Below are positions 1 to 7,915 of a DNA stretch of 64,000 bases, in pieces. The position numbers and the translations under genes were made by a program. Origin of the DNA: an uncultured Pseudomonadota bacterium (GTDB lineage: Bacteria > Pseudomonadota > Alphaproteobacteria > Rs-D84); the NCBI GenBank assembly GCA_937885575.1, contig CALABO010000016.1:15223-79222 (forward strand), written 5' to 3'. Within the stretch, counting starts at the first letter, position 1; each line of letters opens with the position of its first letter. The notes beneath the pieces are model-generated. The model made no database searches and was not told the origin of the DNA. It was given only the letters and a program-made list of their open reading frames with translations.

Positions 1-902
1 TTATATATTTTCTTTCAATGGCGGCGTTGCCGTTGTTCGGTTGCCAAAAGGAACCGGCACCTGAAACCCCGCATACTGATTCCGTGGAAACAAATTTCCA
101 TGACGGACGTTATGAAAAGACCATCGATTTTAGTTGGGAATATTTTGTAATTGGGCCGCATTATGACCATGTACAATTCTATGTTAATGATCCAATGTGT
201 GTTTCATTGCAAATTGTGCCGGATTCAACGGATCAATCGGTTAAATGGTCGTCTTGGAAAAATCCGAATCAATGGATTGATATTGCCAATCGATTTGAAG
301 ACATTAAAAATAATTCCCAAGAAAAAGCAAAATTTGGCGGGGTTATCTATGTTGCGCAAATCACAGATGACGCGTCAAGCGTATTGCCTGGGATGGACAA
401 ATGGACCGCAAACCATTTCAAAGAATTGGGTTTCACGATCAAAGAAGCCCAAGGCAAAGCAAAGAATAACTTTGCAACCATGCCAAAGGAAACACCCCAG
501 GCTATGCCATCAAAAAAGCAACGCGATGGAAACTATGAGATTACATATGGGCACAATCATTTCCGTGCCGGCCCATGCGAAGACCATGTTGCGTGTCGCG
601 CCGCCCAATATTCTGCCGTGACCATAATACCAGATTCGACCCTATGGTCCGTTGTGGAACAATGTGGCAGCCTTGGTCGGGAAGATTGGGATTATATCGC
701 GGCACAATTTAAACGGTATCAAGACCAATATAGCGTGATATTCAAGGGGAATCTTTATCCGTTCCCGGGGCGTATGAGTCCAGAAGCACAAACGATTTTC
801 AAAAAATTGGGTCTGAATATCATTGAAACCCAAGGTGCCAAGTCGGCACCCGCAATGCCATGGAATCAGGCACAGGAGATGTTACGGAATAAACAAAGGT
901 AA
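1..902 (+). CDS. Partial lipoprotein with an internally duplicated domain, function unknown
   Basis: The reading frame is open to the left edge of the window, so the true start probably lies upstream; the first ATG is at 18. Just after it comes a hydrophobic stretch ending in LFGC, a lipobox, so the product is probably a lipoprotein whose signal peptide is cut by the window edge. Counting from that ATG, residues 32-148 and 172-276 are two divergent copies of one domain. Both carry an I/VPDST...SV motif, a W-x-x-IA-x-x-F helix and a closing F-K-x-LG-x-x-I-x-E-x-QG block. I do not recognise the family. A rho-independent terminator follows at once. Confidence 0.7.
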   Translation, partial: IYFLSMAALPLFGCQKEPAPETPHTDSVETNFHDGRYEKTIDFSWEYFVIGPHYDHVQFYVNDPMCVSLQIVPDSTDQSVKWSSWKNPNQWIDIANRFEDIKNNSQEKAKFGGVIYVAQITDDASSVLPGMDKWTANHFKELGFTIKEAQGKAKNNFATMPKETPQAMPSKKQRDGNYEITYGHNHFRAGPCEDHVACRAAQYSAVTIIPDSTLWSVVEQCGSLGREDWDYIAAQFKRYQDQYSVIFKGNLYPFPGRMSPEAQTIFKKLGLNIIETQGAKSAPAMPWNQAQEMLRNKQR

Positions 903-908
903 AAAATG

Positions 909-930
909 GGGCGCGTTTGCGCCCTTTCTT
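909..930. terminator. Rho-independent terminator between convergent genes
   Basis: GGGCGC and GCGCCC arms around a GTTT loop are followed by a T-rich run. It ends the lipoprotein transcript. It lies just beyond the original end of the convergent alkyltransferase-like gene. Confidence 0.8.
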
Positions 931-1279
931 AAAACTTTAACGGCCAATCGCGGATATCGGCGGGCATGGATTCGGATTCCGGTTGCCATTGAAAATCCGG
1001 CATTTTTACGCGTTTGTCACGGGTAAATTTTACACCTTCGGCCTTTAATGCCTTGTATTATTGATCAAAAAATTGTTGGCTACAAATACTGCCATCTTTG
1101 AACACAACGCGATGCCAAGGAAGATGCCAACTTTTTTTGTTATTTGATGCATAGCCCACAAAGCGCGCCATTTTCGGCCGGCCAATCATGCGCGCTATTT
1201 GACCAAATGTTGCCACGCGACCGGCAGGAATTTTCGCCACAATTTCATAAACACTTTCATTAAAACCCTTTTCCGACAT
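929..1279 (-). pseudogene. Alkyltransferase-like (ATL) protein interrupted by an in-frame TAA
   Basis: The frame beginning with ATG at 1279 encodes an MGMT-like DNA-binding domain. Its IPAGRVATFGQIA helix and its PWHRV motif have Trp where true alkyltransferases have the acceptor Cys, which is the hallmark of ATL proteins. These bind O6-alkylguanine and recruit nucleotide excision repair. A TAA at 1058-1060 stops translation after 73 residues. The same frame then continues with YKALKAEGVKFTRDKRV, the normal family C-terminus, to a second stop at 929-931, giving 116 residues in all. One C-to-T change (CAA to TAA) explains the break. The start overlaps the upstream stop as TAATG, so translation is coupled. 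The short form may still fold, but it lacks the C-terminal helix. A sequencing error is possible. Confidence 0.82.
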
Positions 1280-2004
1280 TAGTGTCCCCGTAAAATTCCG
1301 CGTGCAACCGCATTGCCAACCAACCTTTGCACCCGTGCATATTCGCATAGCGTGATTTTTTCCTGTAATTTATTTCCAAATTCGCGACGACGCATATTCG
1401 CGTTTAATTCCAACGGATTTTGTTTGTATAAGTTAAAGTCTTGTTGTGGTTTGATATAAAACGCCATCGAAAGGTCACGAATATCCATATCAAGTGGACT
1501 AATTGACGGGAAAAACATATCAACGATATGGGTGCTTTCGTGCCGCAGGTCCATAAGAAAATTTATCAAATTATCATAATACCGAAAATTCGGGTTCACA
1601 TTGACCGTGCCACGCGGTGACACCGACATTTGGCCGTCGGTCACGTGCGACACGGAAATTTTTGGCACGGATTCCACCACTTTATCGTTATACTTTTTCG
1701 CACGACCTGTTTGGGTGTCCGATTGTACGCGTTCGACAAAACGTTTGATAATGTTGCCCGCCACAGCCAATTTTTCGGGGGCCGATTTTTTCGCCCAATC
1801 GCGTGCCATATCAAAGACATTTAATTCTTCGCAAACCGACATAAAAACACCATCAACGTATTCCGCAAATTGTTCAGATTTTGTTTTTTCGATTTTGCCG
1901 GCGATTCTACGGGCCTGTGTCACCCTATATGTATTCCATTTGGTGGGCGATTGCATTGCGTTTATGATTTCAGTGATTTGTGGTTTAGAATTTTGATTCA
2001 TCAT
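1279..2004 (-). CDS. Unknown protein with an HExxH motif (possible zinc metallopeptidase)
   Basis: This 241-residue protein has no signal peptide. It contains LRHESTHIVD, an HExxH zinc-binding motif, followed about 45 residues later by PLELNANMRR, where a Glu could be the third zinc ligand. That layout fits a gluzincin-like fold, but I do not recognise the family and the peptidase role is inference. The start is placed at the ATG at 2004 because AGAGGTG lies just upstream, and because the promoter would put the mRNA start near 2026, inside the longer open frame. Its stop overlaps the start of the ATL gene, so the two form an operon. Confidence 0.72.
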   Translation of the reverse strand: MMNQNSKPQITEIINAMQSPTKWNTYRVTQARRIAGKIEKTKSEQFAEYVDGVFMSVCEELNVFDMARDWAKKSAPEKLAVAGNIIKRFVERVQSDTQTGRAKKYNDKVVESVPKISVSHVTDGQMSVSPRGTVNVNPNFRYYDNLINFLMDLRHESTHIVDMFFPSISPLDMDIRDLSMAFYIKPQQDFNLYKQNPLELNANMRRREFGNKLQEKITLCEYARVQRLVGNAVARGILRGH

Positions 2005-2032
2005 GATAACACCTCTTGGCTCTGACATATAT

Positions 2033-2062
2033 ATTATATAGGAAATGCAACATGGTTTTCAA
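2033..2062 (-). promoter_or_regulatory. Promoter of the HExxH-ATL operon
   Basis: On the minus strand TTGAAA (2057-2062) and TATAAT (2033-2038) are separated by 18 bases. Confidence 0.65.
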
Positions 2063-2086
2063 TGGGGAAAGTTGTAAAAAATCACC

Positions 2087-2114
2087 TTGCAAAATGTTTA
2101 GGCATGTGTATAAT
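2087..2114 (+). promoter_or_regulatory. Promoter of tRNA-Ser
   Basis: TTGCAA (2087-2092) and TATAAT (2109-2114) are 16 bases apart, 9 bases upstream of the tRNA. Confidence 0.7.
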
Positions 2115-2123
2115 ACCCGCACT

Positions 2124-2214
2124 GGAGATATGGCAGAGCTGGTTGAATGCGCACGACTCGAAATCGTGTATACAGGAAACTGTATCGAGGGTTCGAATCC
2201 CCCTATCTCCGCCA
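2124..2214 (+). tRNA. tRNA-Ser (CGA)
   Basis: This is a class II tRNA with a long variable arm. The acceptor stem is GGAGATA/TATCTCC, the anticodon loop is CTCGAAA (anticodon CGA), the T arm is GGTTCGAATCC, and CCA is encoded. A terminator follows. Confidence 0.95.
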
Positions 2215-2225
2215 CAATAAAATCT

Positions 2226-2254
2226 TAAAAAATTCGCTTTATGCGAATTTTTTT
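2226..2254 (+). terminator. Terminator of tRNA-Ser
   Basis: AAAATTCGC and GCGAATTTT arms around TTTAT lead into a T run. Confidence 0.8.
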
Positions 2255-2387
2255 GATTTTATCGGCTACGACATGGGATGTGTGCGAATGGCGACGCCAC
2301 GCAGCACACAATACGAAGATACACAATTAGAAAAATCATAAAAACAGAGTTTTTGTCCCCACGAGTTTTTATAGATTTTTCTTATTG

Positions 2388-2415
2388 TGTATCGAGGGGG
2401 CTATCTCTGCCACAA
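2388..2415 (+). repeat. Degraded copy of the tRNA-Ser 3' end
   Basis: TGTATCGAGGG (2388-2398) repeats 2181-2191 exactly. CTATCTCTGCCACAA (2401-2415) matches 2203-2217 with one mismatch. The part of the T loop between them is deleted. The rest of 2255-2509 holds no gene that I can support. Confidence 0.75.
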
Positions 2416-2509
2416 AAATCAAATCGTCCTTGCGACCATTTTTTATCGTGATTGGTATTGGATTGCCACCTGCAATGCAAGCACACAGTGTCGATGTGCC
2501 ATCTTCTTT

Positions 2510-2836
2510 TTATTGAACGTTTTTAACCCAATCAAACAATCCTTCTTCTTTATGTTCTTGTTTGTATTTTTCTGTTTTTTTAATTAGCATTCGCATTCTT
2601 AGATTATCATATATAACAAAAGGCCATAACACTGGCAATATTACAACTATCAACCATCCCAATAATACTTCTTTTTTATTTATGAACATAATACTTACTC
2701 GTAATGTGATGATTATAATTATACCAGAATAATATATAACAATCAATATATCATCTCTCGCATATCTAATACCGTTCTTTTTTTCAACTCCGCCATCCGC
2801 TTTCGCTACAACGAAATTGGTTTCTCTGTAATTCAC
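2510..2836 (-). CDS. Small membrane protein, unknown
   Basis: This is a 108-residue protein if it starts at GTG 2836, which overlaps the stop of the amidase gene as GTGA. Two hydrophobic segments (about residues 29-46 and 57-75) are followed by a Lys/Glu-rich tail. An internal ATG at 2689 would give a 59-residue protein with a single membrane span, and neither start has a strong Shine-Dalgarno sequence. The tight overlap suggests co-transcription with the amidase. No family is recognised. Confidence 0.5.
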   Translation of the reverse strand: MNYRETNFVVAKADGGVEKKNGIRYARDDILIVIYYSGIIIIITLRVSIMFINKKEVLLGWLIVVILPVLWPFVIYDNLRMRMLIKKTEKYKQEHKEEGLFDWVKNVQ

Positions 2837-3984
2837 ACTTCAAAATCGTAATTTTTGATAGATTTGACGATGGCGGCAACCAGTTTATCTTGGTGCGCGG
2901 AACTTTTTAGCAATTTTTCTTCGGCCTTGTTCGACAAATGCCCGCATTCAATCAGTGCGCCCGGCACGGTTGAACGCAACACCGCAAGTGGCGCATGGCG
3001 AACGGCGGGGCCGGCCTGTTGCTCTATGCCTGCGCGATTAAACGCACGCGCGCAACCGTTTGCGTATTCCACACTCATTTCCGCAACCGCATGTTGTTGC
3101 AATGACGAAAGCGCGATGCGAATATCTTTGGAAAAACTTTCAAAACCGGTCACATCAATTTTGTCAGCCGCATTTTCGGCATCCGCAAGTTTTTGCGCTT
3201 CTTCGTCCGATGCCTTTTCCGAAAGGGTATAAATTGAAAATCCCTTGACCGAACGACTTGGGTTTGCATTTGCGTGAATTGAAAGGAACAAATCCGCGTG
3301 ACGTTTTTCCGCAATTTCCGCACGTTCGTTTAATTTCAAATAATTATCATCACTGCGCGTCATATATACCGTAAAGCCGGCGTTTCTAAGTGCGCTGCGC
3401 AATTTTTGTGCGACCGACAAAACGACCGTTTTTTCCTTGGTCCCGCCCCGCCCTATGCATCCGGGATCTTTGCCACCGTGACCGGCATCAATAACGATTA
3501 CATGCTTTTTTTCGGCCGGCGCAGTGGTTGTTGTGGCCGCCGCGGTCGTGGCCGCCGCAGGCGTGCCGGCAACAAAGTCCAGCACAAGTCGATAGTCATT
3601 GTCGCCGTTCGGTTCCAAAACCATAATCTGGTTCTTTGGAATTTCGGCAACTGGCTTTTTCAAATCCAATATAATGTTCACGGAATCACCAATTTGTGTC
3701 TGGGATACATTACGCACCAATGTTCCCGATGCCAATTTAGGCTTCACAGAATCATTCGCCGGCGTATTTGATAACTTTACCGTCAATGTGTTTTCGCCAT
3801 AGACCAATGTATATGACGGCCGGTTTGCCGTTTCAACGACAAAACGCGTCTTGTTTCCCGGCTGCACCCCCGTGCGCATAGATTTAATAGAATTACGCGC
3901 TGCAAACGCCATGCGCGGAAACGCGCCCGCGACGACTATACCGATTCCGGTAATTTGCAAAATATGACGTCTGGATACCTTCAT
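2833..3984 (-). CDS. amiC: N-acetylmuramoyl-L-alanine amidase, AmiC type (Tat-exported)
   Basis: This periplasmic cell-wall hydrolase cleaves the amide bond between MurNAc and L-Ala during septum splitting. The 383-residue product begins with a twin-arginine signal (VSRRHILQITG followed by a hydrophobic core and FPRMAFA). An AMIN domain, which directs AmiC to the septum, spans about residues 35-120. A low-complexity Ala/Thr linker follows, then an Amidase_3 domain from about 155 to the end. Zinc ligands are visible as His in DAGHGG, Glu in GGTKEK and His in SIHAN; the catalytic Glu is in LIECGHLSN. The start is placed at 3984 because the promoter -10 box lies inside the longer open frame. The resulting mRNA would be essentially leaderless. 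Confidence 0.9.
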   Translation of the reverse strand: MKVSRRHILQITGIGIVVAGAFPRMAFAARNSIKSMRTGVQPGNKTRFVVETANRPSYTLVYGENTLTVKLSNTPANDSVKPKLASGTLVRNVSQTQIGDSVNIILDLKKPVAEIPKNQIMVLEPNGDNDYRLVLDFVAGTPAAATTAAATTTTAPAEKKHVIVIDAGHGGKDPGCIGRGGTKEKTVVLSVAQKLRSALRNAGFTVYMTRSDDNYLKLNERAEIAEKRHADLFLSIHANANPSRSVKGFSIYTLSEKASDEEAQKLADAENAADKIDVTGFESFSKDIRIALSSLQQHAVAEMSVEYANGCARAFNRAGIEQQAGPAVRHAPLAVLRSTVPGALIECGHLSNKAEEKLLKSSAHQDKLVAAIVKSIKNYDFEV

Positions 3985-3994
3985 TTCGGTGGGT

Positions 3995-4023
3995 ATTATA
4001 TCAAAAAAAATTCCGCGGTGCAA
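3995..4023 (-). promoter_or_regulatory. Promoter of the amidase gene (leaderless)
   Basis: TTGCAC (4018-4023) and TATAAT (3995-4000) are 17 bases apart. The predicted mRNA start is about 3 bases before the ATG at 3984, and no Shine-Dalgarno is present. Confidence 0.8.
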
Positions 4024-4029
4024 GGGATG

Positions 4030-4195
4030 GATATCCGTCTCCGTCCGTCACCGCAAAGCGGTGCCATGACTACGCCAGGGCTTTGCCCTGGCTTGGCGTT
4101 AGTTAACCACACCCTGCCCCGCTTTTGCTATCGCTACAGCGAGGGCACCCCTCTCTAGAGGGGAACTTTATAATCACTAACACTCTCCACTAAAA
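4030..4195. repeat. Mosaic intergenic repeat block
   Basis: It contains CGTCACCGCAAAGCGGTG (4046-4063), found exactly again at 54151-54168. It also contains an inverted GCCAGGGC/GCCCTGGC pair, the CCCCTCTCTAGAGGGG hairpin unit also seen near 30320, 30605 and 63640, and a CACTAACACTC stretch from the palindrome family. There is no gene between 4024 and 4247. Confidence 0.6.
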
Positions 4196-4199
4196 ACGT

Positions 4200-4228
4200 T
4201 TGCTTTTTATTTTTTCGGGTGTTATTCT
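4200..4228 (+). promoter_or_regulatory. Promoter of the MprF-like gene
   Basis: TTGCTT (4200-4205) and TATTCT (4223-4228) are 17 bases apart, about 20 bases before the start codon. Confidence 0.5.
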
Positions 4229-4247
4229 GTGAACTCGTGGAAGGTTT

Positions 4248-5276
4248 ATGATGTCACAAAAGACAAAGAAATTTTTCAAAAAACTGATCGGTTATTCGGG
4301 TTTGGTGTTTTTCTGTGTTGCGGCCGGGATGCTTTGGTGGCAATTACGCAATTATTCACTGGGCGATATTGCGCGGGCGCTACTGGATATTCCATTTGTG
4401 AATTTGGTTGCAGCGTCGGTTGCATGCTTTGCGGGGTATGTCGCGTTGGCATTGTATGATTATTTGGCACTGCATTATGTTGGCGCGGGGGGCAAGGTTT
4501 CTTGGTGGAAATGGATGTTGGCCGGGATGCTTGGGTTCGCAATAAGCAATAATGCCGGTCACGCGGTGGTGTCTGGTGGCGCAATTCGTTATCGGCTTTA
4601 TACGCGGTGGCGCATTCGTGGTGGCGATATCGTTAAAATCGTGACAATCAACGGGTTCACATATTTTTTGGGTGCAACGGCGATTGCGGTTGTGGGTTAT
4701 TTCCTTATACCGCATGATATTTTTGCCGAATCGGTCGGTGCGTCGGTGGGCCTTAATACACTATTTATATTCTGTTTGGCGGCGTTGCTTGCCTATTTCG
4801 CGATTACGGTATTTTTCCGCAACAAAAGCGTTAAAATCGGGCAACTTAAATTCAATGTTCCGTCAACAAAAATGGCGTTTTTACAAACACTGCTTGGTAT
4901 GACGGACAGTGTTTTGGCGGGACTGGTTCTCTATTTTTGTATGACGCCGTTTGTGCAGATTCCGTTTGGAACATTTATCGGACTGTTCGTCGTGGCGCAA
5001 ACAACCGGTGTTTTTAGCCAGGTTCCTGGCGGAATCGGGGTGTTCGAAAGTGTTTTCCTGATCGCCCTGCCCGACGATATTGACAAGGCAAGTATTTTCG
5101 GTGCGTTACTTGCATATCGTATAATTTACTATGTGTTGCCACTTATTGGTGTTGGTGGTTTGTTCTTTATCTATGAACGATGGCTACGCGCGCGTATGAA
5201 GCGTTGGATTGAAGAAGCCAAGCAACGAATTCCCCATTTCCCGGGATTTTCAAAGAATAAAAACACAAACGAATAA
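4248..5276 (+). CDS. LPG_synthase_TM (MprF N-domain-like) integral membrane protein
   Basis: The 342-residue protein has about eight hydrophobic segments from residue 15 to about 315. It carries the conserved ALYDYLALHYVG and ISNNAGHAVVSGGAIRYRLY blocks of the UPF0104/lysylphosphatidylglycerol-flippase family. In MprF this part of the protein flips modified lipids; it has no C-terminal aminoacyltransferase domain here, so a stand-alone lipid flippase is the best inference. Two adjacent ATGs (4248, 4251) follow GGAAGG; 4251 has the better spacing. It sits alone between a divergent amidase gene and the RNase E gene. Confidence 0.82.
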   Translation: MMSQKTKKFFKKLIGYSGLVFFCVAAGMLWWQLRNYSLGDIARALLDIPFVNLVAASVACFAGYVALALYDYLALHYVGAGGKVSWWKWMLAGMLGFAISNNAGHAVVSGGAIRYRLYTRWRIRGGDIVKIVTINGFTYFLGATAIAVVGYFLIPHDIFAESVGASVGLNTLFIFCLAALLAYFAITVFFRNKSVKIGQLKFNVPSTKMAFLQTLLGMTDSVLAGLVLYFCMTPFVQIPFGTFIGLFVVAQTTGVFSQVPGGIGVFESVFLIALPDDIDKASIFGALLAYRIIYYVLPLIGVGGLFFIYERWLRARMKRWIEEAKQRIPHFPGFSKNKNTNE

Positions 5277-5306
5277 AATATCCTTGCCAAATGATTGGGG
5301 GCGTGG

Positions 5307-5329
5307 TAAACTTTTACCCAACGTATAAT
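5307..5329 (+). promoter_or_regulatory. Probable rne promoter with an overlapping palindrome
   Basis: TATAAT is at 5324-5329, but no good -35 box is present. The spacer contains GGTAAA-CT-TTTACC, a perfect 6-bp inverted repeat that could be an operator. A leader of about 140 bases follows before the start codon; I see no gene in it. Confidence 0.4.
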
Positions 5330-5477
5330 ATGGGGTTGTAAAACATGTTGTTTTTATTTCCTTTGATTCGATTGGCGCTGTGTCTTATCGTGGCGTATTC
5401 CCTTGGCATGGGCTTGGACGCCCCACGGGGACGGATTAATGGCCATTTATACGCAATAAACATAAAAGGATTATCAA

Positions 5478-7283
5478 ATGTCAAAAAGGATATATGTGGA
5501 CGCGGTCCACCCGGAAGAAACACGCGTTGTCGTTGTTGATTCCACCAATAATCGCGTTTCTGATTTTGACGTTGAAACCACGACTAAACCCCAGATAAAA
5601 GGGAACATTTATCTGGCCAAGGTTATTCGGGTTGAACCGTCGCTTCAGGCCGCATTTGTTGATTACGGAACGGGGAAGAATGGTTTTTTGCCGTTTTCGG
5701 AAATTCATCCGGACTATTACCAAATAACGCCGGAACAGAAAAAGAAACTTATCGAACTTGCGCATGCGAACATCGTTGACGATGACGAAGACCCCGATGA
5801 CGAGGGGGACGAAGTCGCCGACTATGACGATCATAGTGCGGGCGAAGACAACAAAGAATTTGCAAAACGCGCACGCGAATTCAAAATCCAAGATGTAATT
5901 AAACCAAAGCAAATCCTGCTGGTCCAAGGGGTCAAGGAAGAACGCGGACAAAAAGGCGCATCGATGACAACATATTTGTCATTGGCGGGTCGCTTTGCGG
6001 TTTTGATGCCGAATTCGCGTAAACGCAACAGTTATGGTATTTCAAAAAAGATTTCAGACCGGCCGGAACGCGCGCGTTTGCGTGAAATTTTGCACACACT
6101 TAAAATTCCAAAGGGCATGACGGTTGTTTTGCGCACGGCGGCAATGGGTGCAACGGCGGCGGAAATTTCGGCGGACTATGATTACCTGGTGAACCTTTGG
6201 AACGAAATTCGCAAGACCACATTGGAATCGGTTGCGCCGGTGATAATTCATACCGAAGATTCACTTTTGCGCCGTGTTGTTCGCGATTTTCTTTCGGACA
6301 AAGATGATATTTTAACCATCCAAGGCGAAGAGGCGTTCGAAGCCGCAAAAAATTATTTCCAACAAATGTATGGCCACGCGCCACGGAAACAATTGGTCCT
6401 TTACAAGGATGATGCGGTGCCACTCATGGTCAAGGCCGGCGTTGAAAAACAATTGGAAGGATTGCATGGCCCGTATGTGCAATTGCCGTCCGGCGGTTCG
6501 ATTGTTATAAATCAGACCGAAGCGATGGTGACGATTGATGTTAATTCTTCGCGCGCGATAAAGGAAAAAGACATTGAACAAACCGCACTGAATACCAATT
6601 TAGAGGCGGCGGAAGAAATCGCCCTGCAACTGCGCCTGCGCGATTTGGCGGGGATTGTAGCAATTGATTTTATCGATATGGAAGAAGAACGCAACAACCG
6701 CAAACTTGAAATGAAAATGCGCGAAATTATGAAGCATGACCGCGCCCGGACTCAGGTAGCAAAGATAAATGCTTTCGGGGTTTTGATGCTGTCGCGTCAA
6801 AGATTGCGCAGCAGTTTTATCGAATCTTCGTATGTTGCGTGTCCGCACTGTATGGGTGCCGGCGTGGTGCCAAGTATTCAGACCGCGTCGATTATTCTGT
6901 TCCGGCACTTACAGGAAAAATTGCTGGCCAAGGCGGCACAGAAAATCATCATGACCGTGCCGACCGATGTCGCGATTTATATCCTTAATCACAAACGCGC
7001 GGAATTGAACGCGATGGAAAATGAATTTGGAACGGAAATTGTGGTTGTTGGCGATGACAGTTTGATGAACATTGACCAATATTCGATTCAACGCGTTGCC
7101 CCGGAACAGGTAAAAACCGATGAAATCCTTATGGCGAACGCGCCGTCAACGGATGCGAAAAAGAAAAACGCGCAACATGTAGAGGCGAAACGCACAACCA
7201 TGAATGCGCCACATCGCACACGCAAACGCCAAAATCAAAAAGGTAAAAAGAAACCAAGTTTATGGCGAAAATTGGTCGGATAA
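5478..7283 (+). CDS. rne: Ribonuclease E/G, short form
   Basis: This endoribonuclease handles mRNA decay and rRNA/tRNA maturation. The 601-residue product has an N-terminal S1 RNA-binding domain (from about residue 35) interrupted by an acidic insert (NIVDDDEDPDDEGDE onward), a known habit of alphaproteobacterial RNase E. The catalytic DNase-I-like domain shows both metal Asp motifs, TIDVNSS (about 352) and IDFIDM (about 397). The zinc-link CPHCMGAG is near 455. It ends in a short basic tail and lacks the long scaffold arm of E. coli RNase E (1,061 residues), so a classical degradosome is unlikely. AAGGA sits 7 bases before the ATG. Confidence 0.95.
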   Translation: MSKRIYVDAVHPEETRVVVVDSTNNRVSDFDVETTTKPQIKGNIYLAKVIRVEPSLQAAFVDYGTGKNGFLPFSEIHPDYYQITPEQKKKLIELAHANIVDDDEDPDDEGDEVADYDDHSAGEDNKEFAKRAREFKIQDVIKPKQILLVQGVKEERGQKGASMTTYLSLAGRFAVLMPNSRKRNSYGISKKISDRPERARLREILHTLKIPKGMTVVLRTAAMGATAAEISADYDYLVNLWNEIRKTTLESVAPVIIHTEDSLLRRVVRDFLSDKDDILTIQGEEAFEAAKNYFQQMYGHAPRKQLVLYKDDAVPLMVKAGVEKQLEGLHGPYVQLPSGGSIVINQTEAMVTIDVNSSRAIKEKDIEQTALNTNLEAAEEIALQLRLRDLAGIVAIDFIDMEEERNNRKLEMKMREIMKHDRARTQVAKINAFGVLMLSRQRLRSSFIESSYVACPHCMGAGVVPSIQTASIILFRHLQEKLLAKAAQKIIMTVPTDVAIYILNHKRAELNAMENEFGTEIVVVGDDSLMNIDQYSIQRVAPEQVKTDEILMANAPSTDAKKKNAQHVEAKRTTMNAPHRTRKRQNQKGKKKPSLWRKLVG

Positions 7284-7310
7284 AAAATTCCCCGTTTGGG
7301 GAATTTTTTT
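7283..7310. terminator. Bidirectional terminator, rne / mla operon
   Basis: AAATTCCCC and GGGGAATTT arms with a GTTT loop have A and T runs on the two sides. It serves both convergent transcripts. Confidence 0.88.
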
Positions 7311-7914
7311 ACTTCAATTCACTTATCACGTCGGCGATTTTGTATGATAATTTTGCAAGCAATTTACTTTGTGTGGCGACAATTGCGTCATAGTTCGGAT
7401 AACTTGCGTCCAGTTCCGGGGTGTCCGCGGTTTGTGTCATTTTCTTTTGTGCGACTATGTCGCCACGATTGTTGGTTAATGTCCACCATGCCGATATCGT
7501 AATTTTGCCATTGATTTCTGTTTCAAACCGGACAAAGTCCACCGACAAAATGTATTTTGCATTGCGCGCCTCAACTGAATTTTTTGTTGGTCGCGCGCTA
7601 ATGTTTTTCGCATACATATTCATATTTTCAGAAATCACAACTGGTAACGAATTCGCGGGTTCATCGATCCAACGGTCAAATTCAGAAACCATCATCATGT
7701 TCGAATTTTTGTATTTCATAACAATTTGCGGGCGGTTGATTGATTGTGGCACGGTGACATTTTCAATCGCAACGGTTGTCACATGTGCGGGCCCACGAAT
7801 TTGCGACACATCGGGCGCGGTAAATGTGTAAAACCGCGCGGGTTCACTGGTCCGCCAAAGCGTGCAGGCAGAAATCGCAAATGTTGCAACAATCAAACAA
7901 ATATATTTTTTCAT
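7309..7914 (-). CDS. ABC-transport auxiliary lipoprotein (PqiC/DUF330 type)
   Basis: This 201-residue lipoprotein has the lipobox ISAC at residues 14-17. The body matches the family that accompanies MCE transporters: the FYTFTAPD start, an IENVTVPQSINRPQIV segment, and ISAWWTLTN later on. It probably contributes the outer-membrane end of the lipid pathway. It is the last gene of the mlaE-F-D operon, one base after mlaD, with a near-perfect AAGGAGG ribosome site. Its stop lies inside the shared terminator. Confidence 0.85.
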   Translation of the reverse strand: MKKYICLIVATFAISACTLWRTSEPARFYTFTAPDVSQIRGPAHVTTVAIENVTVPQSINRPQIVMKYKNSNMMMVSEFDRWIDEPANSLPVVISENMNMYAKNISARPTKNSVEARNAKYILSVDFVRFETEINGKITISAWWTLTNNRGDIVAQKKMTQTADTPELDASYPNYDAIVATQSKLLAKLSYKIADVISELK

Positions 7915-7915
7915 T

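Noticed and set aside
2255..2509. A prophage or integrase remnant next to tRNA-Ser
   Set aside because: Only a decayed tRNA 3'-end copy is present. No integrase-like residues could be read in any frame.
5345..5539. A 64-residue frame in the rne leader
   Set aside because: It has no ribosome site, and its 3' third overlaps the rne start in another frame. The leader is better read as untranslated.
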